From Jatrophihabitans telluris (GTDB lineage Bacteria > Actinomycetota > Actinomycetes > Mycobacteriales > Jatrophihabitantaceae), in NCBI RefSeq assembly GCF_023516435.1, contig NZ_CP097332.1:3596001-3660000 (forward strand): a DNA stretch of 64,000 nucleotides, given 5' to 3'. The notes beneath the pieces were generated by a model. The model was not told the origin of the DNA. It searched no databases and worked only from the letters and a program-made list of their open reading frames with translations. Position numbers and translations under genes: made by a program. Position 1 is the stretch's first letter; each line of letters opens with the position of its first letter. Of this stretch, positions 8,656 through 18,542 are shown piece by piece.

Positions 8656-9792
8656 TCAGCGCAGCGACGTGACGATCAGTTCAGCTTTCTGGAACTCCTT
8701 CACCGAGGAGTAGCCGCACTTGGCCATGACTCTCGCGACGCTTCCGAACAGGTTCCGTTCCCCGCTGGCGTCGGAGGTCGGGCCGATCAGGACTTCCTCG
8801 AGACTGGATCGGTCCTCGACTTCCGAGCCGAGGTCGATCAGGGCCGAGCGCGGCAACCGGGGGTGTGAGGCGGTGGCGTCCCAGTAGTGACCGGCTCCGG
8901 GCGCCTCCGCGGCGGCGGCGAGGGGCTCACCCAGCATCACGGCGTCCGCTCCGCAGACCAGGGCCTTGGCGATGTCGCCGCCGGTGGACATATCTCCGTA
9001 GGCGATGAGGTGGACGTAGCGCCCACCGGTTTCGTCGAGATAGGCCCGCCGCGCCGCGGCGGCGTCGGCGATGGCGGTGGCCATCGGGACCTCGATGCCG
9101 AGCGCGGCGTGCGTCGTGGACCCGGAGTGGGCGCCGTAGCCCACGATGACGCCCGCGGCGCCGGTGCGCATCAGGTGCAGCGCGGTCTGGTAGTTCGTGC
9201 ATCCGCCGACGACCACCGGAATGTCCAGGTCGGCGATGAACGTCTTGAGGTTGAGGGCTGCGTCCGCGGCGTGTTCGGAGGCGACGTGCTCGGCCGAGAT
9301 GATCGTGCCCTGGATGACCAGGATGTCCGCGCCGGCCTTCAGCACCGCCGGGGACAACGCCACCGTGTGCTGCGGCGACAACCGGACCGCAACCCGGATG
9401 CCGGAGGCCCGAAGCTCCGAGATGCGCTGCGCGATCAGCTCGTCGGACACGGGCCGGGAGTAGATCTGCTGCAGCTGCGCGGTCGAGCACCCATCCGGAT
9501 CTCCGATCTCGGCAAAGGCATCCGTCGGGTCCTCGTAGCGGGTCCACAGACCCTCGCCGTTGAGCACCGCCAGCCCGCCGAGGCGTTCGATTTCAACGGC
9601 GGTGCTGGGCGAGACGACAGCGTCGGACGGCGCGGCGACCAGGGGAAGCTCGAAGGTGTGGGCGTCGATCTGCCACGCCGTGGAGACCACGGTCGAGCCT
9701 CGGGTGCGCCGGGTGGGGACCAGCGCGACCTCATCGAGGTGATACCCACGACGGGCTTCACGGCCGAGTCCGATCTCAACGGTTTCAGGCAT
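8656..9792 (-). CDS. guaB3: GuaB3-family IMP dehydrogenase-related protein
   Basis: A 378-residue TIM-barrel protein related to IMP dehydrogenase and GMP reductase but lacking the CBS pair. The start at the ATG at 9792 gives the family opening VEIGLGREARRGYHLDEV. The actinobacterial GuaB3 hallmarks GGLAVLNGEGLW (71-83) and GGRYVHLIAYGDM are present. At the position of the catalytic loop, where IMPDH has a Cys in SICTTR, this protein reads GAHSGSTTHAALG (220-231), so the nucleophilic Cys is absent. This agrees with my recollection of mycobacterial GuaB3 (GAAHTTR). Cyanobacterial homologues with the Cys have been reported to have IMPDH activity; the role of the Cys-less form is unclear. It is convergent with glyA and separate from guaB. 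Confidence 0.9.
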   Translation of the reverse strand: MPETVEIGLGREARRGYHLDEVALVPTRRTRGSTVVSTAWQIDAHTFELPLVAAPSDAVVSPSTAVEIERLGGLAVLNGEGLWTRYEDPTDAFAEIGDPDGCSTAQLQQIYSRPVSDELIAQRISELRASGIRVAVRLSPQHTVALSPAVLKAGADILVIQGTIISAEHVASEHAADAALNLKTFIADLDIPVVVGGCTNYQTALHLMRTGAAGVIVGYGAHSGSTTHAALGIEVPMATAIADAAAARRAYLDETGGRYVHLIAYGDMSTGGDIAKALVCGADAVMLGEPLAAAAEAPGAGHYWDATASHPRLPRSALIDLGSEVEDRSSLEEVLIGPTSDASGERNLFGSVARVMAKCGYSSVKEFQKAELIVTSLR

Positions 9793-10040
9793 GCGCACAG
9801 TCTTACATCTGCCGTCACCGGACCCGTGCGACCGTGCGGGTGGCACGCCAACAGGGCGGCGGGCGCCCCACGTCGTCGACACGCGCGTATGCCATAGTTG
9901 TCACACGCAGTGATCGATCAACTCCAAATCGTGTTCGTTTTGCAACATTCTGGATCTGGCGTGTGGGCCTCACAGATAACTAACATGGTTCTTACTCAGC
10001 CAGACCCGAAGCAGCCGGGGTTGGACACCAGGTCAGCGAG
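9793..10040. other. Divergent intergenic region between guaB3 and the GGDEF-EAL gene
   Basis: The 248 bp hold the promoters of two divergent genes. A locally AT-richer patch (about 9890-9990, including TTTTGCAACATTC and AGATAACTAACATGG) contrasts with the surroundings and is the likely promoter zone. I see no convincing operator or RNA gene. Confidence 0.5.
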
Positions 10041-12098
10041 GTGAATGTGTCCGCCACGAACCGTCCGTCCTTCTGGCGGCCATCGGCCTTCGCGTTCTTC
10101 CTCCAGCTGGCCATCGTGCTGGGATGGATCCTGCTCGCGAGTGCGGTCGTCGTCGTGTTCACCTCGAACCTGCGCGCGGCCGGCACCCCCTTGCTCATGA
10201 CTGCGGTACTGCTCGTCGCGCTGGAGTTGCTGCCCCTGGTCCAGGGACGCGGCCACGATCCGCAAGGCGTCGTGATGTCGACCGCCTTCGTGGCCGGCAT
10301 GCTCTTCCTCTGGGGAATCTGGCCCGCCGTCCTGGTCGTCAGCATCGCCGCCCTCGTCTCGGACATCAACGTCGGCAAAGCCCCCTGGAAGATCCTGTTC
10401 AACGTCGGGCAGTACAACGTCTCCGTCGCCGCCGGGTGGCTGGTCATGATGGCGGCGGGCAAGACCCCGTCGCTGGAGCACCCGCTGAGCCACTTCACCG
10501 GACGTGACCTGCTCTGGATGATCGCGGTCTGGGTCGTGTACTTCCTGACCAACGACGTGCTGGTCTCCGGAGTGCTGGCCTGGACCGACTCGTTCGCGGC
10601 GGTGTTCCTCGACGACTTCTGGCATTACAGCGCCATGACCTTCTCGGTTCTCGCGCTGTCCCCGCTGGTGGTCGTCATGGCCCAGCAGGCGTCGGTGTTG
10701 CTGCCGCTGCTCCTCGTGCCGCTGCTGTTGGTCTACCGAACGGCGCAGGTCTCGCTCGACCAGGAGCACCAGGCCGGGCACGATCCGCTGACCGATCTAC
10801 CCAACCGCAAGAACCTCCTCTCGACCCTGGATGACGCCCTGACCAAGGCACGCCGCGAGCGCAGCTCGTTCGGCCTCATGCTGATCGACCTCGACCATTT
10901 CAAGGAGGTCAACGACACGCTCGGCCATCATGTGGGCGATCAGGTCCTGATCCACTTCGCCGAACGGCTGGCGGGCGCGGTCCGCGACGGTGATCTGGTC
11001 GCTCGCCTGGGCGGGGACGAGTTCGCGATCATCGTCGACGACGCCGACGCCGAGACCGCCTACGAGGTCGCCGAACGAGTCCGGGGCGCCATGACCGACC
11101 CGATTTCGCTCGAGGGACTGCTCTTCGACATCGAGGCCTCGATCGGCATCGCAATTCACCCCGAGCACGGCGACCGGGCCGACGACCTGCTGCGACGGGC
11201 CGACGTGGCCATGTACGACGCGAAGGCGAACCGCTCCGGGATCGCCAACTACACCCCGGCGCGGGACCGCAACTCCCCGGACCGGCTCGGTCTGCTGGGC
11301 GAGCTGCGCCAGGGTCTCACCGATGATTCGCTGACCCTGGTCTACCAGCCCAAACTCTCGATGCTGGACGGCTCCCTGCTCGGCGTCGAGGCCCTGATCC
11401 GATGGAATCACCCGGTTCGCGGCGCGGTCGCGCCGGATGAGTTCATCCCGCTCGCCGAGCGGTCGGGCATCATGCCGCAGCTGACCGAGCGAGTCATCAC
11501 CGTTGCCCTCGACCAGCTGGTGGCCTGGCGCGAGAGCGGCTTGATCGTCCAGGTCGCGGTCAACGTCTCGGTCACCGACCTGGCCGGCACCCGGTTGATC
11601 GACCTGGTGCGCTCCGGTCTGCAGGCGCGCTCGCTGCCCGCCGCGCAGCTGCAGCTGGAGATCACCGAGCGCGTGGTCGCGCAGGAGACCGCGGAGCTCA
11701 ACGAAGCCCTGGCCGCCTTCTCCGCCATGGGCGTCACGGTCAGCTTGGACGACTTCGGGACGGGCTACTCCTCCCTGTTGCGGCTGCAGTCCCTGCCGGT
11801 GGACGAGATCAAGATCGACCGTGCCTTCGTTGCCGGCCTGGTCGGCACCGACGGAGGACCGGGAATCGTGCAGGCCGTCATCGAACTCGCCCATGCTCTC
11901 GGGCTGCCCGCCATCGCCGAGGGCGTCGAGACCGAGCAGGAATGGAACACCCTGCGGGCCCTGGGCTGTGACGGCGGCCAGGGCTGGTTCGTCGCTCGCC
12001 CCATGACTCCGGACGTGGCCGGCGCGTGGCTGCACGAGCGGCTGGCCAGTCCGCGCAGCACCGTCTCGCCGATCACGAAGAACCAGCGCGCCAGCTAA
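10041..12098 (+). CDS. Membrane-anchored GGDEF-EAL cyclic-di-GMP protein
   Basis: This 685-residue protein both makes and degrades, or senses, c-di-GMP at the membrane. The N-terminal 1-235 holds about six to seven membrane segments without a recognisable sensory domain. The diguanylate cyclase domain (about 245-405) has an intact GGDEF at 324-328 and the inhibitory I-site RDGD at 315-318, five residues before it. The EAL phosphodiesterase domain (about 415-665) has E450-A-L and DDFGTGYSSL. Both active sites look complete, so the net activity cannot be predicted. It starts at GTG 10041 (weak AGCGAG ribosome binding site; GTG 10047 is an alternative). Given the flagellar locus in the same window, a motility/sessility role is an inference. 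Confidence 0.93.
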   Translation: MNVSATNRPSFWRPSAFAFFLQLAIVLGWILLASAVVVVFTSNLRAAGTPLLMTAVLLVALELLPLVQGRGHDPQGVVMSTAFVAGMLFLWGIWPAVLVVSIAALVSDINVGKAPWKILFNVGQYNVSVAAGWLVMMAAGKTPSLEHPLSHFTGRDLLWMIAVWVVYFLTNDVLVSGVLAWTDSFAAVFLDDFWHYSAMTFSVLALSPLVVVMAQQASVLLPLLLVPLLLVYRTAQVSLDQEHQAGHDPLTDLPNRKNLLSTLDDALTKARRERSSFGLMLIDLDHFKEVNDTLGHHVGDQVLIHFAERLAGAVRDGDLVARLGGDEFAIIVDDADAETAYEVAERVRGAMTDPISLEGLLFDIEASIGIAIHPEHGDRADDLLRRADVAMYDAKANRSGIANYTPARDRNSPDRLGLLGELRQGLTDDSLTLVYQPKLSMLDGSLLGVEALIRWNHPVRGAVAPDEFIPLAERSGIMPQLTERVITVALDQLVAWRESGLIVQVAVNVSVTDLAGTRLIDLVRSGLQARSLPAAQLQLEITERVVAQETAELNEALAAFSAMGVTVSLDDFGTGYSSLLRLQSLPVDEIKIDRAFVAGLVGTDGGPGIVQAVIELAHALGLPAIAEGVETEQEWNTLRALGCDGGQGWFVARPMTPDVAGAWLHERLASPRSTVSPITKNQRAS

Positions 12099-12153
12099 CG
12101 TTGATGGTTAATCGCGTCGTGGTTGTCAGTCTCGAGGACTAGCCTCCGGTGAC

Positions 12154-13890
12154 GTGCTTGTCCCTCTGCTGCGCCGCTACCTTCGTCCCCATCGCAGTGC
12201 GCTGACCACACTGGTCAGCCTGCAGCTGCTGTCCACCCTGGCGATGCTGTTCCTGCCCACCTTGAACGCCGACATCATCGACCGCGGCGTCGTCACCGGC
12301 GACACCGGATACATCTGGCGTACCGGCGTCCTGATGATCGCCATCACGCTGGTACAGATCCTCGGCGCAACCGGAGCGGTCTACTTCAGCGCCCGGACCG
12401 CGATGAGCCTGGGGCATCAACTGCGCCGTGACGTCTTCGCACAGGTGCAGAGCTTCTCCGCACGCGAAGTCGGTCAGTTCGGCACCCCATCGCTGATCAC
12501 GCGTACCACCAACGACGTCCAACAGGTGCAGATGGTGGCCTTGCTGGGATTCCTCATGATGGTCAGCGCGCCCATCATGTGCGTGGGCGGCATCGTTCTG
12601 GCGCTGCGCCAGGACGTGCCCCTGTCAGGACTGTTGCTGGTCATCATCCCCGTGCTCGCGGGAATCCTCACCGCGATCATCTCCCGCATGCGCCCGCTGT
12701 TCCGCCTCACCCAGACGAGGATCGATCGGATCAACCTGGTGCTGCGCGAGCAGATCACCGGCGTGCGCGTGATCCGGGCATTCGTGCGGGACTCCGACGA
12801 GCAACGGCGATTCGGGGACGCGAACCGGGAACTGTTCACTGTTTCGCTGGCGGCGGGGCGCCTGATGAGCCTGATGTTTCCCGCGGTGATGCTGGTCGTG
12901 AACATCTCCAGCGTCGCGGTGCTCTGGTTCGGTGGCCACCGGATCGAGAGCGGCGGCATGCAGATCGGGGCGTTGACGGCGTTTCTGTCCTACCTCATGC
13001 AGATCCTGATGTCGGTGATGATGGCGACGTTCATGTTCATGCAGGTGCCGCGCGCCGAGGTCAGCGCCGAACGGATCGACGAGGTCCTGCAAACGGAGAC
13101 GACCGTCACGCTTCCCCGGGACGGCATCACGACACCGATAACGACGGGGCACGTCGAGTTCACCGAGGTCAGCTTCGGCTACGCGGGCGCTGAGTTGGAC
13201 GTCCTGCACCAGGTGAGCTTCAGCGCGCGTCCCGGCGAGGTCACCGCCGTCATCGGCAGTACCGGCGCTGGCAAGAGCACGTTGCTGCAGCTGGTGCCAC
13301 GACTGTTCGACGCCACGACCGGACGGATCCAGATCGACGGTGTGGACGTCCGCGCCTACGATCCTGCGGTTCTGGCCGGTGCGGTGGGCTTCGTTCCGCA
13401 GCGTCCGTACCTGTTCACCGGGACGATCGCCGACAACCTGCGCTACGGCAATCCGGCGGCGACCGATGAGCAACTGTGGGCCGCGCTGGAGATAGCCCAG
13501 GCCCAGGACTTCGTGGCCGACCTTCCTGACGGGCTGGAATCGCCCATCGCGCAAGGGGGAACCAACGTCTCCGGCGGCCAACGGCAGCGCCTGGCCATCG
13601 CGCGGGCCTTGGTCGCCAGGCCACGGGTGTACCTGTTCGACGACTCCTTCTCGGCCCTCGACTACGCCACCGACGCCGCGCTGCGCCGGGCACTGACCCC
13701 GAGCACGGTAGCGGCGACCGTCATCGTCGTCGCCCAGCGGGTGAACACGATCCGCGACGCCGACCAGATCCTGGTGCTGGACGCGGGGCGCATCGTGGCG
13801 CGCGGAACCCATGTTGAGTTGATGGCAACGAGCCAGACCTACCGGGAGATCGTCCTGTCCCAGCTCACCGAAGCCGAGGCGGCGGCGTGA
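12154..13890 (+). CDS. ABC exporter half-transporter with degenerate Walker B (subunit 1)
   Basis: A 578-residue protein with an N-terminal six-helix exporter domain (about 1-310) and a C-terminal ATPase. Walker A is GSTGAGKST near 364, the signature VSGGQRQR near 468, and Walker B VYLFDDSFSALD near 490. The residue after the Walker B Asp is Asp, not the usual catalytic Glu, which marks one non-catalytic site. It overlaps the next gene by 4 bp (GTGA). The pair therefore looks like a heterodimeric multidrug or lipid exporter of the TM287/288 or LmrCD kind, with this subunit contributing the degenerate Walker B. The GTG start at 12154 begins at the first transmembrane helix. The substrate is unknown. 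Confidence 0.92.
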   Translation: MLVPLLRRYLRPHRSALTTLVSLQLLSTLAMLFLPTLNADIIDRGVVTGDTGYIWRTGVLMIAITLVQILGATGAVYFSARTAMSLGHQLRRDVFAQVQSFSAREVGQFGTPSLITRTTNDVQQVQMVALLGFLMMVSAPIMCVGGIVLALRQDVPLSGLLLVIIPVLAGILTAIISRMRPLFRLTQTRIDRINLVLREQITGVRVIRAFVRDSDEQRRFGDANRELFTVSLAAGRLMSLMFPAVMLVVNISSVAVLWFGGHRIESGGMQIGALTAFLSYLMQILMSVMMATFMFMQVPRAEVSAERIDEVLQTETTVTLPRDGITTPITTGHVEFTEVSFGYAGAELDVLHQVSFSARPGEVTAVIGSTGAGKSTLLQLVPRLFDATTGRIQIDGVDVRAYDPAVLAGAVGFVPQRPYLFTGTIADNLRYGNPAATDEQLWAALEIAQAQDFVADLPDGLESPIAQGGTNVSGGQRQRLAIARALVARPRVYLFDDSFSALDYATDAALRRALTPSTVAATVIVVAQRVNTIRDADQILVLDAGRIVARGTHVELMATSQTYREIVLSQLTEAEAAA

Positions 13891-15902
13891 CCGCGACCGA
13901 GGCAGCCGTCCCGAAGCGCGGACCGGGACCCGCCCCCGGCACGATGCGTGGGCCGGCCGCCTTCATGGGTGGCATGTCGACGGAGAAGTCCCTGGACTTC
14001 CAAGGATCCTCGCTGCGCTTGCTGCGGATGCTGCGGCCTGAACGACCGCTGATGCTGCTCGGTGTCGCGCTCGCGGCCACCAGCGTCCTACTCTCCACCC
14101 TCGGCCCCCGGGTGCTGGGCCACGCCACCGACCTGATCTTCGCCGGGGTGATCAGTGAACGCTTCCCCGCCGGCACCACCAAGGCACAGGCTGTGGCCCG
14201 GCTGCAGACGCAGGGCAATCACCGGGTTGCCGCCCTGGTCAACGCGCTCGATCTGACGCCCGGACGAGGAATCGACTTCACCGCCGTGGGACACGTACTG
14301 TTCCTCGTCCTCCTCCTCTACGTGGGCGCGGCGGTGTGCGGAGTCGTACAGGGCTGGGTCATCACGACGCTGGTCCAGCGCAGCATTTTCCGCCTGCGCG
14401 AACAGGCCGAACTCAAACTCGCGCGCCTCCCGCTCAGCTACTTCGACCGGCAGCCACACGGCGAGGTGCTGTCCCGGGTCACCAACGACATCGACAACGT
14501 GGCGCAGACCATGCAGCAGACCCTGTCGCAGTTGCTGACATCGCTACTGACGGTGGTCGCGGTGCTGTCGATGATGTTCTGGATCTCCTGGCTGCTCGCG
14601 CTCATCGCCCTGGTCACGGTGCCGGTCTCGATCGTCGTGACGACCCGGATCGGCAAGCGCGCCCAACCCCAGTTCGTTCGCCAATGGTCGACCACCGGGA
14701 AGCTGAACGGGCATATCGAAGAGATGTACACCGGCCACGCCCTGGTGAAGGTTTTCGGCCGCGGCGAACAGTCCCAGGCGATCTTCGACCAGCACAACGA
14801 CACGCTCCTGCGCGCCAGCTTCCGCGCCCAGTTCGTCTCCGGGCTGATCCAGCCCGCGATCATGTTCGTCGGCAACGTCAACTACGTTTTCGTGGCGGTC
14901 ATCGGTGCGCTGCGCGTAGCCTCGGGCGACCTGAGCCTGGGCAGCGTCCAGGCCTTCATCCAGTACTCGCGTCAGTTCGGCCAGCCGCTGACGCAGGTCG
15001 CGAGCATGTCCAATCTCCTGCAGTCCGGGATCGCGTCAGCGGAGCGGGTCTTCGCGCTGCTCGATGCGGACGAGCAGTCCCCCGATCTGGTGGTGGGTAT
15101 CGCATCGAAGGATCGTCCGGATGTGCTCGGTACCGGCGCTGCGGAACCGGTCATCTCCGCGGGTGCGGTGGTCTTCGAGCACGTCGGTTTCTCCTACGAT
15201 CCCGCGCGCCCGCTCATCACCGACCTGTCGCTGTCCGTGCAGCCCGGGCAGACGGTGGCCATCGTCGGACCGACCGGAGCCGGTAAGACGACACTGGTCA
15301 ACCTCCTGATGCGCTTCTACGAACTCGACGCCGGACGGATCACCGTCGACGGTGTAGACGTGGCGACGATGCCCCGCGAATCGCTACGCCGGCGTACCGG
15401 GATGGTGCTGCAGGACACCTGGCTCTTCGACGGCTCGGTCCTGGACAACATCGGCTATGGCCGGACGGACGCGACGGAGGATGAGATCCATGCCGCGGCA
15501 CGCGCTGCGTACGTGGACCGGTTCGTGCACGCGCTTCCCGATGGCTATGACACCAGGCTCGATTCGGAAGCGACGTCGGTGAGCATGGGAGAGCGCCAGC
15601 TGATCACGATCGCCCGCGCGTTTCTGGCGGAGCCCGCGATCCTGATCCTCGACGAGGCCACCAGTTCGGTGGACACCCGGACGGAGTTGCTCATCCAACG
15701 GGCAATGCATTCGCTGCGCCAGGGGCGAACCAGTTTCATCATCGCGCACCGGCTTTCCACGATTCGCGACGCCGACCTGATCCTCGTCATGGAACACGGT
15801 TCGATAGTCGAGCAGGGGACGCACACGGAGCTCATCGACGCCGACGGTGCCTACGCCCGGCTCTACAACGCCCAGTTCGCCCAAGCCGTCACCAGCGAGT
15901 AG
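13887..15902 (+). CDS. ABC exporter half-transporter (subunit 2)
   Basis: The 671-residue partner of the previous gene, translationally coupled through a GTGA overlap. A cytosolic N-terminal tail of about 45 residues precedes the membrane domain, and there is a long loop after the first helix (about 75-130), as often seen in the larger subunit. The ATPase has Walker A GPTGAGKTT near 460, a divergent signature VSMGERQL instead of LSGGQ, and a canonical Walker B ILILDEATSSVDT with catalytic Glu, plus the switch His in IAHRLST. The divergent signature here and the Asp in the partner's Walker B fall in the same composite ATP site, as expected for an asymmetric heterodimer. The stop is followed by a hairpin related to the 32-bp repeats. 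Confidence 0.93.
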   Translation: MTATEAAVPKRGPGPAPGTMRGPAAFMGGMSTEKSLDFQGSSLRLLRMLRPERPLMLLGVALAATSVLLSTLGPRVLGHATDLIFAGVISERFPAGTTKAQAVARLQTQGNHRVAALVNALDLTPGRGIDFTAVGHVLFLVLLLYVGAAVCGVVQGWVITTLVQRSIFRLREQAELKLARLPLSYFDRQPHGEVLSRVTNDIDNVAQTMQQTLSQLLTSLLTVVAVLSMMFWISWLLALIALVTVPVSIVVTTRIGKRAQPQFVRQWSTTGKLNGHIEEMYTGHALVKVFGRGEQSQAIFDQHNDTLLRASFRAQFVSGLIQPAIMFVGNVNYVFVAVIGALRVASGDLSLGSVQAFIQYSRQFGQPLTQVASMSNLLQSGIASAERVFALLDADEQSPDLVVGIASKDRPDVLGTGAAEPVISAGAVVFEHVGFSYDPARPLITDLSLSVQPGQTVAIVGPTGAGKTTLVNLLMRFYELDAGRITVDGVDVATMPRESLRRRTGMVLQDTWLFDGSVLDNIGYGRTDATEDEIHAAARAAYVDRFVHALPDGYDTRLDSEATSVSMGERQLITIARAFLAEPAILILDEATSSVDTRTELLIQRAMHSLRQGRTSFIIAHRLSTIRDADLILVMEHGSIVEQGTHTELIDADGAYARLYNAQFAQAVTSE

Positions 15903-15914
15903 CGCCCGCCCAGC

Positions 15915-15969
15915 CGTTGACGTTGGCCTCGTTGCGCCAGCTGAGCCGACAACGAGGGCGACCTCGACG
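15915..15969. repeat. Diverged inverted pair of the GTTG-rich repeat core
   Basis: CGTTGACGTTGG plus CCTCGTTGC (15915-15935) matches the core of the 32-bp arrays with one change, and an inverted, diverged copy (CAACGAGGGCGACCTCGACG) follows at 15950-15969. Together they form an imperfect hairpin of about 20 bp between the convergent exporter gene and guaB. A transcription-end function is plausible, although there is no T-tract. Confidence 0.7.
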
Positions 15970-15977
15970 CGGGAGGG

Positions 15978-17801
<1,824 letters not shown>

Positions 17802-18539
17802 ATGAACACTCAGCCGGCCGCGGCCCGTGCCATCACCGTGAGCAAGCTCTACGGAAGCGGCGACACCCAGGTGCGCGCCCTCGACTCGGTCTCGGTCGAC
17901 TTCGCCCGGGCCGAATTCACCGCCATCATGGGACCGTCCGGCTCAGGTAAGTCCACCCTCATGCACTGCCTGGCCGGCCTCGACTCGGCCACCAGCGGCT
18001 CCGTGCTGATCGGGGACACCGAACTCGTCGGCCTGTCGGACAAGGCCATGACCAAGCTCCGACGGGACCGGATCGGGTTCGTCTTCCAGGCGTTCAACCT
18101 CGTCCCCACCCTGACCGCGCTGGAGAACATCACGCTGCCGATGAACATCGCCGGGCGCAAACCGGATCAGCAGTGGCTCGATTCCGTCATCTCGACCCTC
18201 GGGCTCGGCGACCGCCTGCACCACCGCCCCTCGGAACTGTCAGGAGGCCAGCAGCAGCGGGTCGCCTGTGCCCGAGCGCTGGCGAGCCGGCCGGAGATCA
18301 TCTTCGGGGACGAGCCCACCGGCAACCTCGACTCGCGCTCGTCCGGTGAGGTGATGAGCATCCTCCGGAATTCGGTGACCCACCTGGGCCAGACCGTGGT
18401 CATCGTGACGCACGATCCGCGGGCAGCCAGCTACGCCGACCGGGTCGTGTTCCTCGCCGACGGACAGATCGTCGACGAGATGCGCGCACCAACGGCCGAC
18501 AGCGTCCTGGACCGCATGAAGAACCTAGAGGCGGTCTGA
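17802..18539 (+). CDS. MacB/LolD-type ABC transporter ATPase
   Basis: A 245-residue ATPase of the group that works with FtsX-like permeases. Walker A GPSGSGKST is near residue 46, the family-typical Q-loop GFVFQAFNLVPTLTALEN follows, then LSGGQQQRVACARAL and Walker B IIFGDEPTGNLDS with catalytic Glu. An in-frame ATG 60 bp upstream is possible, but the ATG at 17802 has an AGAGGA ribosome binding site at good spacing and is chosen. The stop is 3 bp before the permease start, so the two form an operon. Such mechanotransmission-type systems export or extract peptides, lipids or drugs; the cargo is unknown here. Confidence 0.94.
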   Translation: MNTQPAAARAITVSKLYGSGDTQVRALDSVSVDFARAEFTAIMGPSGSGKSTLMHCLAGLDSATSGSVLIGDTELVGLSDKAMTKLRRDRIGFVFQAFNLVPTLTALENITLPMNIAGRKPDQQWLDSVISTLGLGDRLHHRPSELSGGQQQRVACARALASRPEIIFGDEPTGNLDSRSSGEVMSILRNSVTHLGQTVVIVTHDPRAASYADRVVFLADGQIVDEMRAPTADSVLDRMKNLEAV

Positions 18540-18542
18540 GCC

